Assembly: GCA_016712445.1 (NCBI GenBank)
Contig: JADJRB010000010.1
Span: forward strand, 62,001-126,000
Length of the DNA stretch: 64,000 bases
Direction: 5' to 3'
Source: Acidobacteriota bacterium
GTDB lineage: Bacteria; Pseudomonadota; Alphaproteobacteria; Caulobacterales; Hyphomonadaceae
Shown: positions 51,073 through 60,437 of the stretch, in pieces
How the letters are laid out: every line of letters starts with the position of its first letter
Position numbering within the stretch: position 1 is the stretch's first letter
The notes under the pieces: generated by a model
Told to the model about the DNA's origin: nothing
Database searches by the model: none
The model's input: the letters and a program-made list of their open reading frames with translations, nothing else
Translations under genes and position numbers: made by a program

Positions 51073-53621
51073 ATGACAACTTAGCGACACAACCGGCAAC
51101 GTTGAGCAATTGCGACGTTGAGCCGATCCATATTCCGGGAACGATCCAGGCGATCGGTTGCCTGCTGGCCTGTGACCCGGACAGCTTCGTCATCCGGCAT
51201 GCGTCCACCAACACTGAAGACCTGCTGGGTCTCGGCGCGGGAAGCGTGATCGGCGCATCGCTCGACGATGTGCTGGGCCGGGAGATCGGCCACGAGGTGC
51301 GCAACAGCCTTGCCCGCTCGCCGGACCCGTCGCGGCCCGGCCTGCTGTTCCGGCAGAACGCCAGCGGCGGCCGCGCCTTCGATATCGTGGCTCACATGCA
51401 TGATGGCCGCGTGATCATTGAACTGAAACCTGCGGCGCCGCAGTCCGATCCGGCATCGCTGGAACTCGCGCGCACGATCATCCGGCGGCTGGGTGCGGAG
51501 ACGCGGCTGTCGCAGCTCTTGCGCAATGCGCCGCGGCTGCTGTTCGGCGCGCTGAAGTACGACCGCGTGATGGTCTACCGCTTCGCCGAGAATGGCGCCG
51601 GCCAGGTGGTGGCAGAGACGAAGCGCGCCGACCTCGAGAGCTTTTCGGGCCAGTGGTTCCCGGCGAGCGACATTCCGGCCCAGGCGCGTGCGCTCTACTT
51701 GCGCAACACGATCCGCGTGGTGTCTGATGCATCAGGCGAGACGGTGCCGATCCTGCCGGTGACCGATGCGGACGGCCGCCCGATCGACCTCAGCTATGCC
51801 CACCTGCGAAGCGTCTCGCCGATCCACTGCGAATATCTGCGCAACATGGGCGTCGCCGCGTCGATGTCGGTGTCGATCATCGTCGAGGGAAAGCTCTGGG
51901 GACTGATTGCCTGCCACCACTATTCGCCGCGCGCCCTGTCGCTGGCCGAACGGATGAACATCGAGCTGATCGGTGACTGTTTCTCGATGCAGGTGGAGTC
52001 GCTGATTTCCCGCGAACTGCTGCAGGCAGCTGCCAAGGTGCGCGCCGCGCTGGGCGACATCCTTCTGCGCATCGTCGACGAGCCGCGCCCTGACCTGCTG
52101 CTGCGCGCGCGGATCGATGACATGGCGAAACTGATCCCCAGCGACGGCGCCGCGCTCTGGCTGGAGGGCGAAGCGGAGCGGTCCGGTCGTACGCCTGCGG
52201 ACGATATCCTGCAGCAGGTCGCGCGCCTGGCAGAGTCTGAAGCGCCCGGGCAAGTGTGGGCTACCGACCGACTGTCGACGCGGCTGGAAGGGCCGATGCC
52301 CGGCGGGCCGGCGGGCGTGCTTGCCATTCCGCTGTCGAAGGCGGCCGGCGACTACCTGTTCTATTTCCGCAAGGAAGTGGTCGAGACGATCGAATGGGGC
52401 GGCGATCCGAACAAGGCCTACACGACCGGCCCGAACGGCGACCGACTGACGCCGCGCGTCAGTTTCGCAATCTGGAAGGAAGAAGTACGCGGACAATCCC
52501 AGCCCTGGACGGCGCAGGTGCTCGAAGCGGCAGAAGGCATCAGGATTGCGTTGATGGAAATCACGCTGCGCCAGACGGCGCTTTTGCAAGCGGAACGCCA
52601 GCAGGCCGAGGTGCGCCAGCGCCGGCTGAACGACGAGCTGAACCACCGCGTCAAGAACATCCTTGCCCTGATTCGCTCGCTGCTGCGCCAGTCGAAGGAC
52701 GATGGCCGCTCGCTGGCAGACTATGTCTCGACGCTGGAAGGGCGCATCATGTCGCTCGCCAAGGCGCACGACCAGGTCTGGCATGGCAGCGAAGGCGGCC
52801 ACCTGAAGAGCCTCGTCGAGACCGAGCTGTCGCCCTATCACGGCCGGGGCGCGGTGATTGAGCTGCAAGGCCCGCCGGTCGTGCTGGATGCACGGGCGTT
52901 TTCGGTGGTTGCACTGGTCGTGCACGAGCTGGCGACGAACGCGGCGAAGTATGGATCCATCTCTTCCGACCACGGACGGCTCGATATCGCCTGGCGCTTG
53001 AACGATTCCGGCGACTGCGTGATCGAGTGGACTGAAAGCGGCGGGCCGCCGGTCACGCCGCCGAAGCGCAAGGGCTTTGGCTCGACGCTGATCGACCGCA
53101 GCATTCCGTTTGACCTGCAGGGCGAGGTCGACCTCGCCTACAGGCCGGAGGGCCTGCGGGCATCGATCCGGATCCCCGCGCCATTTGTCTCGGTGGCAGA
53201 GGCAGCGCCGGCCTCGGCCGCCTCCCCTGCCCAGCGCAAGGCGCCGCGCGTGTCGCTCGCGGGCCTGAACATGCTCGTGGTCGAAGACCAGTTCGTGGTG
53301 GCGCTGGAGATGGAGGACCTCCTCCTCAAGCTGGGCGCGGAGACCGTCGAAGTGGCCGCGACCCCCGCCAACGCGCTGGCCGCCATCCGCCGGCAGAAGC
53401 CGGATGTCGCACTGCTCGACGTGAACCTCGGCGGGTCGTCATCGATCGAGGTCGCGCGCACGCTGATCGGCGCCGGGGTGCCGGTGCTGTTCACGACCGG
53501 CTATGCCGACAATGCGCATATCCCGCCGGAACTGCAGGCGGTGCCGGTGCTGCGCAAGCCCTACACGTCGGCCCTGCTGTCCGCTGCGCTCGAACGCCTG
53601 CTGCGCGGGCGCGCGGTCTGA
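51069..53621 (+). CDS. bphP: Bacteriophytochrome hybrid histidine kinase (PAS-GAF-PHY-HWE-REC)
   Basis: An 850-residue red/far-red light sensor. The biliverdin-binding Cys is Cys15 in SNCDVEPIHIPGTIQ. The GAF domain (~130-300) has WFPASDIPAQARALYLRN, and the PHY domain (~310-495) has the tongue PRVSFAIWKEE (PRxSF). The HWE-type kinase has the phosphate-accepting His526 in ELNHRVKN, an N-box with VVHELATNAAKYGS and WTE. A receiver domain (~735-850) carries Asp784 in LLDVNLGG. HWE kinases with a fused receiver are common in alphaproteobacteria. The output partner is unknown. It is transcribed with bphO. Confidence 0.96.
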   Translation: MNDNLATQPATLSNCDVEPIHIPGTIQAIGCLLACDPDSFVIRHASTNTEDLLGLGAGSVIGASLDDVLGREIGHEVRNSLARSPDPSRPGLLFRQNASGGRAFDIVAHMHDGRVIIELKPAAPQSDPASLELARTIIRRLGAETRLSQLLRNAPRLLFGALKYDRVMVYRFAENGAGQVVAETKRADLESFSGQWFPASDIPAQARALYLRNTIRVVSDASGETVPILPVTDADGRPIDLSYAHLRSVSPIHCEYLRNMGVAASMSVSIIVEGKLWGLIACHHYSPRALSLAERMNIELIGDCFSMQVESLISRELLQAAAKVRAALGDILLRIVDEPRPDLLLRARIDDMAKLIPSDGAALWLEGEAERSGRTPADDILQQVARLAESEAPGQVWATDRLSTRLEGPMPGGPAGVLAIPLSKAAGDYLFYFRKEVVETIEWGGDPNKAYTTGPNGDRLTPRVSFAIWKEEVRGQSQPWTAQVLEAAEGIRIALMEITLRQTALLQAERQQAEVRQRRLNDELNHRVKNILALIRSLLRQSKDDGRSLADYVSTLEGRIMSLAKAHDQVWHGSEGGHLKSLVETELSPYHGRGAVIELQGPPVVLDARAFSVVALVVHELATNAAKYGSISSDHGRLDIAWRLNDSGDCVIEWTESGGPPVTPPKRKGFGSTLIDRSIPFDLQGEVDLAYRPEGLRASIRIPAPFVSVAEAAPASAASPAQRKAPRVSLAGLNMLVVEDQFVVALEMEDLLLKLGAETVEVAATPANALAAIRRQKPDVALLDVNLGGSSSIEVARTLIGAGVPVLFTTGYADNAHIPPELQAVPVLRKPYTSALLSAALERLLRGRAV

Positions 53622-53715
53622 CCGGGACGTCTGATCGCAGGGCGGCGCGGCAATGACTCTGGACAGCGCAGGGCGAAGCGATTCAAGACAGACGCGGCAA
53701 GCAAGGGATGGCTCC

Positions 53716-54975
53716 GTGGTTCGATTCTTCAGGTTGATGGCCGGACTGCTCGCCGCCGCGATGGGATTCGGGTTGCAGCCCGCGAGCGCGCTCGATATCC
53801 GGCTCGCCGGCTTCACCTCCCCCACGCTGATTGCGCAGGCACAACTGCTGCGCCTTGACGCGACCTTGCAACAGGCCATGGGCACCGGGGATTTCGTCGG
53901 GCTTGCGGTTGCCGTGGTGCGCAATGGCGAAGTCACATTCCTGCACACTTACGGCGAGACCGAGACCGGCACAGGCGAGGCCGTCACGGCGGACACAGTG
54001 TTCCGGATTGCCTCGCTGTCGAAAGGCTTTGCCTCAAGCATGGTGGGGCTCGCGGCGTCGGAGGGCCGCCTCTCGCTGGATGCCCCGGTCTCCGGCTTTG
54101 CGCCGGAGCTGGCGCTGCCGGGCGGCGGCGAGAAGACGCTCACCCTGGCAAGTCTTCTCAGCCAGCGCACGGGCCTGCCGCCGAACGCGTATGACAACCT
54201 GCTGGAAGAGGGTATCGAACCCGTCCGCATACTGCCGATGTACCGCAAGGTGAAACCGACCTGCGCGGCCGCGTCGTGCTATGCCTACCAGAACGTCACC
54301 TACGATCTTTCCGGGCGGGCGCTCGCGGCCGCCTATGGCGAGAGCTATCCGGAACTGGTCGGGGAACGCCTGTTCGCGCGCCTTGGCATGACAACCGCGT
54401 CCTACGGGCTGGACGGGCTCACCCATACCGGCAACTGGGCGCGCCCGCACACGCGCGCGCGCCAGAGGGACCCCGCCCTGCCGCCGAATCCCTGGACGCG
54501 GCTGGAGGTGAAACTCCCCTACTATGCCATCCCGGCGGCGGGCGGCGTGAATGCCTCGATCAAGGACATGGCGCAGTGGCTGAATGCCCAGCTCGGCCAT
54601 GCGCCGGATGTGCTACCGCCGGAGGTGCTGGACCTCATCCACACGCCGCAGGTGGCGACGCCTACCGAGACGCAGCGCATGCGCGACGTGATGCCGGCGC
54701 TGGCGGCATCGCACTATGCTTATGGCTGGCGCGTGTATGACTATGCGGGCCGCACGGTGGTGGCGCATGGCGGCTCGGTCGACGGCTACGGCGCCCACAT
54801 CATGTTCCTGCCGGATGAGGATACCGGCATCGTGGTCCTGTCGAACACGCGCACGCGCCGCATGTGGGCCATCGCGCCGATGTTCATGGACCTGACGCTC
54901 GGCCTCGAGCCGAAGGACTGGCTGGGACTGGAGCCGGAGCCGCCGGTACACGATGAGCGCGTCGCGGCGCCGTGA
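53716..54975 (+). CDS. Exported beta-lactamase-fold serine hydrolase
   Basis: A 419-residue periplasmic protein of the class C beta-lactamase/esterase/DD-peptidase family. The signal peptide is VRFFRLMAGLLAAAMGFGLQPASAL. The nucleophile is in FRIASLSKGFASSMVGL (S-x-x-K), the Tyr in YAYQNVTYDLSG (YxN), and HGGSVDGYGAH is the third motif. Start GTG 53716 has AAGGGA 8 bp upstream; the upstream ATG would add a charged stretch before the signal peptide. The actual substrate is not known. Confidence 0.88.
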   Translation: MVRFFRLMAGLLAAAMGFGLQPASALDIRLAGFTSPTLIAQAQLLRLDATLQQAMGTGDFVGLAVAVVRNGEVTFLHTYGETETGTGEAVTADTVFRIASLSKGFASSMVGLAASEGRLSLDAPVSGFAPELALPGGGEKTLTLASLLSQRTGLPPNAYDNLLEEGIEPVRILPMYRKVKPTCAAASCYAYQNVTYDLSGRALAAAYGESYPELVGERLFARLGMTTASYGLDGLTHTGNWARPHTRARQRDPALPPNPWTRLEVKLPYYAIPAAGGVNASIKDMAQWLNAQLGHAPDVLPPEVLDLIHTPQVATPTETQRMRDVMPALAASHYAYGWRVYDYAGRTVVAHGGSVDGYGAHIMFLPDEDTGIVVLSNTRTRRMWAIAPMFMDLTLGLEPKDWLGLEPEPPVHDERVAAP

Positions 54976-55083
54976 ACCGATCCTGAAAAAATGGACACGG
55001 GCGCAGCTGAGCCGCGCGCGGAACGATTCGCGGAACGGGACGTAGCATCTGCATCCCCAAACCCGCAGAGAAGGAGTCAGCAA

Positions 55084-55647
55084 ATGACCCATCACACCGA
55101 TTCCAGAACAGTAGCCATTCTCGCCGCCGACGGGTTCGAGCAAGTCGAACTCACCTCGCCGCGCGACAGGCTGCAGGAGACCGGCGTGAAGACGCACATC
55201 GTGTCGCTGAAGGGCGGCACGATCCAGGCCAACAAGCACCGCGAGCATGGCGACACATTCGAGGTCGATGTCACGCTCGATAAGGCAAAGCCTTCTGATT
55301 ATGACGCCCTCTTGATCCCCGGCGGCCTGTTCAGCCCGGATGCACTGCGCACAGATCAGAGGGTGCAAAGCTTCGTGAAGGCATTCTTCGACGCCAGGAA
55401 ACCTGTGTTTGCGATCTGCCACGGGCCTCAGGTGCTGATTTCGGCGGGCGTGGTCCGTGGGCGGAGCATGACCGCCGTGAAGGCTGTGCAGAAGGACCTG
55501 GAAAATGCCGGCGCCAAGGTCAGCGATGAGGCCGTGGTGGTAGACGCCGGCCTCGTGACCTCACGCACGCCGGACGATCTCGACCAGTTCAATGCGCGCA
55601 TCGTTTCGGAACTGGCGCGGGCAGAGACCGCCTCGCAGAGTCGCTGA
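55084..55647 (+). CDS. DJ-1/PfpI family class I glutamine amidotransferase-like protein
   Basis: A 187-residue PfpI/YhbO-like protein. Its start VAILAADGFEQVELTSPRDRLQETG is characteristic; the nucleophile elbow is FAICHGPQVLISAG with the catalytic Cys, and the Glu in GFEQVEL is the partner. Members act as stress-protective hydrolases/deglycases, though the deglycase role is disputed. AAGGAG lies 8 bp before the ATG. Confidence 0.92.
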   Translation: MTHHTDSRTVAILAADGFEQVELTSPRDRLQETGVKTHIVSLKGGTIQANKHREHGDTFEVDVTLDKAKPSDYDALLIPGGLFSPDALRTDQRVQSFVKAFFDARKPVFAICHGPQVLISAGVVRGRSMTAVKAVQKDLENAGAKVSDEAVVVDAGLVTSRTPDDLDQFNARIVSELARAETASQSR

Positions 55648-55703
55648 GGCCGGCGCCAGCGTTCATCGATCATTGGAGCGGGACCGAAAGCAGCCCAAGC
55701 CGC

Positions 55704-56456
55704 TCAGCGCGTGTCCGGCCGTTCGATCGCTTCGATGACAGGCGTGAGGAAATCCGCGAGCGGCGCCGCGATGCGGACCACGCCGTCCCGGGTTGGATGA
55801 AGCCCGTCGGCCTGTAGCATCGAGGGATCGCCCTCGATCAGTCCGAGCAGCGACGGATAATAAGGCACACCATATTCGGCTGCGAGGCCCGGATAAATCG
55901 CGGCGAAGGCGGCCTCGCGGCTTCCGTCGGCAATCTCGCCCCGCAGTGAAAGGCCGACAAGCACGGCAGGAATGTTGGCCTGCTTCGCCCGGTCAAGAAT
56001 GGCAGCCAGGTTCGCCCGCGTGACATCCGGGGGCACGCCCAGCAGGTAGTCGTTGGCGCCAAGCGCCACGACAAGCAGGCCGGGCTTCGCCGAGGTCACG
56101 CTCCAGTCGAACCGGGCGAGCCCCTGCGCGGTCGTGTCGCCCGACACGCCCGCATTAACGGCGACCGCATGCGTTCCGTTCCTTCGCCAGACGGCCTCCA
56201 CCTGTTCAGGCAGCGCGTCGCCAGGCTCGAGGCCGTAGCCTGCTGTCAGGCTGTCACCGAGAAAAACCACGACGAGCGCATCCTCGCCTGCCTCAGGCGC
56301 AGGAACTTGTTCGGCGATGCCAGCGGGAAGCTGGGCGGGCTGTTGCGGAGCGGCTTCCGGCTGTCCGCAGGCCGCCAACAGGAGGACGATCGCCAAGGCG
56401 AGGAAAAGGGCAATGAGCCGCGGCACTTGCCGGATAGGCGACGCAAACGAGTTCAT
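55704..56456 (-). CDS. tesA: SGNH-hydrolase arylesterase/TesA-like lipoprotein
   Basis: A 250-residue GDSL hydrolase. The N-terminus is a signal with lipobox LLLAACGQ. The active site blocks are VVFLGDSLTAGYGLEPGDALPE (Ser), NAGVSGDTTAQGLARFDW (Gly), LVVALGANDYLLGVP (Asn) and DGLHPTRDG (Asp/His). The E. coli tesA gene is divergent from ybbA-ybbP, and so is this gene; this supports the identity. It removes fatty acyl groups from thioesters or aryl esters. The ATG at 56456 has no obvious ribosome site. Confidence 0.92.
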   Translation of the reverse strand: MNSFASPIRQVPRLIALFLALAIVLLLAACGQPEAAPQQPAQLPAGIAEQVPAPEAGEDALVVVFLGDSLTAGYGLEPGDALPEQVEAVWRRNGTHAVAVNAGVSGDTTAQGLARFDWSVTSAKPGLLVVALGANDYLLGVPPDVTRANLAAILDRAKQANIPAVLVGLSLRGEIADGSREAAFAAIYPGLAAEYGVPYYPSLLGLIEGDPSMLQADGLHPTRDGVVRIAAPLADFLTPVIEAIERPDTR

Positions 56457-56523
56457 ACATATCGATAGACACGCCGTCGCCGCCTGACAATGTACGGCGA
56501 CCCTGACCGGAGAGACTAGATAC

Positions 56524-57205
56524 ATGACCGAAGCGCTGAGAATGGCAGGGATCTGGCTTACATTTCCTGCCGCTTCGAATATCGCCGGGTCGTCATCGCT
56601 GGATGTCCTCAAGGGGGTCGATTTTGTCGCCGGGCGCGGCGAGACCGTGGCGATCGTCGGCCCGTCCGGCTCGGGCAAGTCGTCGCTGATCGCGGTCGCA
56701 GCGGGTCTTGAGGCCGCGAGCCGGGGCGAGGTGACGCTGCTGGGTGAGCGGATCGAGACCTATGGAGAAGACCAGCTGGCGCGCCTGCGGCGGGGCCGGG
56801 TCAGCATGGTGTTTCAGTCATTTCATTTGCTGGAGACCATGACGGCCTTCGACAATGTCCGCGCGCCGCTCGAGATCGCCCGGCTCGACAAGGTCGATGC
56901 CCGCGCCAATGCAGCGCTCGAAGCCGTCGGCCTGAGCGCGCGTCGCACGCACTATCCCGGCCAGCTGTCCGGCGGAGAGCGCCAGCGGGTGGCGGTCGCC
57001 CGCGCCCTCGCCTGCTGACCCTGCGCTCGTCTTTGCGGATGAACCCACCGGCAACCTCGACGCTGAAAGCGGGCGTGTGGTGGCAGATCTGCTCTTCTCG
57101 ATTGCCAGGGATCGCGGCGCCACACTCGTCCTGGTGACGCATGACGCCGAGCTCGCGGCCCGGGCCGGCCGCGTGGTCCACATGCGGGACGGCCAGATCG
57201 TATGA
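56524..57205 (+). pseudogene. ybbA: YbbA-type ABC transporter ATPase, frameshifted
   Basis: The ATP-binding partner of the downstream permease (LolD/YbbA-like). The first frame (56524-57018) has Walker A VGPSGSGKSSLI and the signature LSGGERQRVAVARALAC, then hits TGA at 57016-57018. The rest, DPALVFADEPTGNLD (Walker B) to HMRDGQIV, continues in the next frame to 57205. Removing one base (T57016) restores ACDPALVFADEPTG, so the break is a single-base insertion. It could be a real mutation, a sequencing error, or +1 frameshifting at TGAC. If broken, the permease has no ATPase here. The stop overlaps the permease ATG. Confidence 0.85.
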
Positions 57206-59733
57206 GCAGCGTTTCGGTGAAGCTGGCGCGCCGCGAACTTTCGAGGGGCATCCGGGGGTTCTGGATCTACCTCGCCTGCCTCGCCCTCGGCACGGCGGCC
57301 ATCGCGGCGGCAGGCTCGGTGACGGAGACCTTCTCCCGGGGCGTGGCCGGCGAAGCCCGCACCTTGCTCGGCGCCGACGCCCGGTTCTCGACCGCGCAGC
57401 GCCGGGCGACAGACGAAGAGCGCCGCTTCGCGGAGGGGCTTGGCACGATTTCGGAGACCGCCTCGCTCGATGTCATGGGCGCCGCGAACGGCGTGCGGGC
57501 GCAAGTTGACGTGCGCGCGGTCGACAATGGCTATCCGCTGATCGGGACCGCAAAGCTGTCCGGCGGCGAAGCCGACCTTCAGACGGCGCTGAAACGGAGG
57601 GACGAGCGGTGGGGCGTGGTGGTCACCCGGTCGTTCCTCGAAAAGTTCGGCGCTAACATTGGCGACGCTGTGGAGATAGGACCGGTGGACGGCGTGATCA
57701 CGGCGCGCCTCGACGCGGCCCCGGACCGCATCGGCACGCCCGGCGCCCTCGGGCCGGAAGCCATGGTGGCGCTGGACGCGCTGGTCGAGGCAGGCCGCCT
57801 GACGCCGAGCCAGCTCTTCCGGGCTGACATCCGCATCCTGTTCAAACCCGGCGAAGTGTTGGACGATGCACGGAAGCAGTTCGAAGAGACTTTTCCCGAT
57901 GGCGGCGCGCGCCTGCGCGCCCCGGAAGACGCCGTCGACGGGCTGCAAAACCTGCTCCGGACACTGAACAGTTTTCTCGCCATCATCGGCATTGCGGCGC
58001 TCGTTTCGGGCGGCGTCGGCGTGGCACAGGCCACGTCCGCTTTCCTTGCCTCCCGGACGCAGTCGATCGCTGTGCTGAAAGTGTTCGGGGCCGATGCCGC
58101 CACGATCCGGACGGCTTACCTGCTGCAACTGGGCGCCCTCGCATTTGCCGGCGCCTTAGCAGGCACAGCGCTGGGCGCCGCCGCGCCTTACCTGCTCTCT
58201 TTGTTTGCCGGCAGCTCCATTCCAATTCCTCAGGCGCTGGCGCTTTATCCGCTGCCCGTGTTGAAGGCGCTGCTCCTCGGCTTGCTGGCCGCAGCGGTGT
58301 TCGCCGTGCCCGAGATCGGGCGGGCGCGGTCAACGAAGCCATCGGCCCTGTTCCGCGAAACAAGCCAGACGGGCAAGGCGCGCGCGCCCTGGCTGGAGGT
58401 CTCGTGGGCCATTGGCGCCGCAGCGCTGCTCGCCGCGATTGCGGTAGCAACCAGCTACCGCCCGATGCTCACGGCCATGCTGCTTGTCGGCGCGCTGCTC
58501 TCGGCGGGCATTTTTGCCGGCGCGGCCTGGATCGTCAAAGGCATTGCGCGCAAACTTGCCAGAAGCGCGCGCGGGTTCTGGCGCATCGCGCTCGCCAACC
58601 TTGGGGGACCGGGTTCGCTTGCGCCGCTGATCGTGCCGTCCCTTGGCCTTGGACTGGTGTTGCTGGTGCTGGTCGTCTCGGTACAGACAAACCTGATACG
58701 GCAAATTTCTTCGACGGCGCCGGCCAATGCGCCGTCGCTGGTTTTCTCTCAGATCCCGAACGAGAAAGTGGAGGCCTTCGACGAAGTCGTGTCGGCGGCC
58801 GGAATCGATACCAGCGATCCTGACCGCTTCCGGCAGGCCCCGTTCGTGCTCGCCCGCGTGTTCGCGCTCAAGGGCAAGCCGCTTGTCGAGACAGATGTGG
58901 CAGAGTCCGAGCGCTGGGTTGTGCGCGGCGAGACGAGCCTGACCTATCTGGACGAACAACCGCCGGAGACGGAACTTGTAGCCGGCGAATGGTGGCCGGC
59001 CGGCTATTCGGGTCCGCTGCTCGTTTCCGTCGAGTTCGATGCCGCGCGCGGGCTCAGTATCGGCGTCGGCGACACGATCGGCTACCGCATTGCGGGGCGC
59101 GAGATCACCGCAAAGGTCGCTTCGCTGCGCAAGGCGGACTGGGGCCAGTTCGGCATCGGCTCGAACACGGCGTTCATCCTGTCGCCCGGCACACTTGAAG
59201 CCATGAGCCCGTCCTTCGTGGCGATTGCGAAGGCCACTCCGGAGCAGGAAAGCGCCGTCATCGCGGCGCTCGGAAAGGACCTGCGCGAAGTGGTCGTGTT
59301 CCAGACGCGCCCGGCGCTCGAGACGGCCGCGCGCCTGTTCGGCCAGATCGCCGCAGCGGTGAACGCCGCCGCCGGGATCGTGACACTGGCGGGCCTGCTG
59401 GTGCTGGTCGGAACGTTCGCCGCGCTCGCACGCCGCCGGCGGCGCGAAGCGGCCCTGCTCAAAGTGTTCGGCGCATCGCAGGGCGAAATCCTGCGCCTTT
59501 ACGCGGCCGAGTTCGGGCTGGCCGCAGGGGTGGCTGCCCTGCTCGGCACCGCGATCGGCGTCGCGGCGGCTTATCCGGTCGTGGTGTTTGTGTTCGAGGC
59601 GAAGTGGTCCCTGCCCTGGCAGCCGGCGGCGGCCGTGATCGCGTCCGCCGTCGCCCTCGCGGCCGCGGGCGGCGCGGCTGCGGGCTATTCGGCGCTGTCG
59701 CGTAGGCCGGCCGACGTGCTCAGAACGCCGTGA
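57202..59733 (+). CDS. ABC transporter permease, FtsX-like (YbbP/LolC-E type)
   Basis: An 843-residue permease of the YbbP type. It has an N-terminal TM helix (residues ~15-40), a periplasmic MacB-like domain, then a three-helix FtsX module with RTLNSFLAIIGIAALVSGGVGVAQATSAFLASRTQSIAVLKVFGA, a long middle with helices, and a second FtsX module with AGIVTLAGLLVLVGTFAALARRRRREAALLKVFGASQGEIL. The E. coli homologue is next to tesA and ybbA in the same arrangement. Function is unknown. Confidence 0.92.
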   Translation: MSSVSVKLARRELSRGIRGFWIYLACLALGTAAIAAAGSVTETFSRGVAGEARTLLGADARFSTAQRRATDEERRFAEGLGTISETASLDVMGAANGVRAQVDVRAVDNGYPLIGTAKLSGGEADLQTALKRRDERWGVVVTRSFLEKFGANIGDAVEIGPVDGVITARLDAAPDRIGTPGALGPEAMVALDALVEAGRLTPSQLFRADIRILFKPGEVLDDARKQFEETFPDGGARLRAPEDAVDGLQNLLRTLNSFLAIIGIAALVSGGVGVAQATSAFLASRTQSIAVLKVFGADAATIRTAYLLQLGALAFAGALAGTALGAAAPYLLSLFAGSSIPIPQALALYPLPVLKALLLGLLAAAVFAVPEIGRARSTKPSALFRETSQTGKARAPWLEVSWAIGAAALLAAIAVATSYRPMLTAMLLVGALLSAGIFAGAAWIVKGIARKLARSARGFWRIALANLGGPGSLAPLIVPSLGLGLVLLVLVVSVQTNLIRQISSTAPANAPSLVFSQIPNEKVEAFDEVVSAAGIDTSDPDRFRQAPFVLARVFALKGKPLVETDVAESERWVVRGETSLTYLDEQPPETELVAGEWWPAGYSGPLLVSVEFDAARGLSIGVGDTIGYRIAGREITAKVASLRKADWGQFGIGSNTAFILSPGTLEAMSPSFVAIAKATPEQESAVIAALGKDLREVVVFQTRPALETAARLFGQIAAAVNAAAGIVTLAGLLVLVGTFAALARRRRREAALLKVFGASQGEILRLYAAEFGLAAGVAALLGTAIGVAAAYPVVVFVFEAKWSLPWQPAAAVIASAVALAAAGGAAAGYSALSRRPADVLRTP

Positions 59734-59747
59734 TGGCGCCGCTCACC

Positions 59748-59945
59748 GAAAGGCGTTGCCCGGCTGATACCGGCAGCCTTGAAGATCATGGCGGCCGGGC
59801 AGAAGCCTGTGAGGGATGCCTGCAGCATGTTGAGGCCTGCAAAGGCGGTGAGGAGGAACCAGTAAGGCGCAACGAACTAGCCAAGCGTGCGGCTCAGCAG
59901 GACTACAATTCCGGCAAAGGCCAGGACGGCGCGGTCGAGGTTCAT
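59748..59945 (-). pseudogene. DUF2892 (YgaP-type membrane) gene interrupted by TAG
   Basis: From ATG 59945 the frame reads MNLDRAVLAFAGIVVLLS then RTLG and a TAG at 59879-59877, where homologues have Tyr (GYFV/APYW). Beyond it the same frame continues FVAPYWFLLTAFAGLNMLQASLTGFCPAAMIF, the remainder of a DUF2892 protein (normally about 65 residues). A single base (complement at 59877) separates TAG from a Tyr codon. No native stop follows, and the frame runs into the convergent permease gene. Such genes accompany sqr and thioredoxin genes in sulfide-response clusters. Confidence 0.75.
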
Positions 59946-59976
59946 GGGAAAGGCTCCGTGCGAGAAGGGTTGAGGG

Positions 59977-60426
59977 TCAGGCGAGTGTGAAGGCTTTGCG
60001 GATCCAGGTCTCAAGCGCTGCCCCGGTCTGGGCGCCGGGCTGGTTGGCGATGAGCTTGCCGCCGCTCCAGCCGAAGAGTGTGGGTATGCCGCGGATCTGG
60101 AGACGGGCTGCAGCTTCCCTGTTCTGGTCGGAGTCCAGTTTGAAGAAGCGCACGTCGGAGCTCAGCCTGCCAGCGGCGGCGCGGTAGTGCGGCGCCATCA
60201 TCCGGCACGGCCCGCACCACTGCGCCCAGACATCCAGCAGATAGGCGCCGGTGTCCTTCGACTGGAGATCAGCGAGTTGCTGGGAGGTGATGTCAACGGG
60301 CTCCGGCGTTGCCAGCGTTGCAGCGCAGCGGCCACACTTCGCGCCTGACAGCGACTTGTCAGCCGGCAGACGATTGACCGCGCCGCAGGCCAGGCACAGG
60401 ATATTCCGGTCTTTGTCGGATGCCAT
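59977..60426 (-). CDS. trxC: Thioredoxin 2 (TrxC)
   Basis: A 149-residue cytoplasmic thioredoxin. The N-terminal zinc finger has two CxxC pairs, CLAC and CGRC, as in TrxC. The active site is WAQWCGPCRMMAP and the cis-Pro loop IRGIPTLFGWSGGK. It reduces disulfides or carries persulfides. It lies 11 bp after sqr on the same strand, hence likely co-transcribed and involved in handling sulfane sulfur. Confidence 0.94.
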   Translation of the reverse strand: MASDKDRNILCLACGAVNRLPADKSLSGAKCGRCAATLATPEPVDITSQQLADLQSKDTGAYLLDVWAQWCGPCRMMAPHYRAAAGRLSSDVRFFKLDSDQNREAAARLQIRGIPTLFGWSGGKLIANQPGAQTGAALETWIRKAFTLA

Positions 60427-60437
60427 CGCCGTACGCC

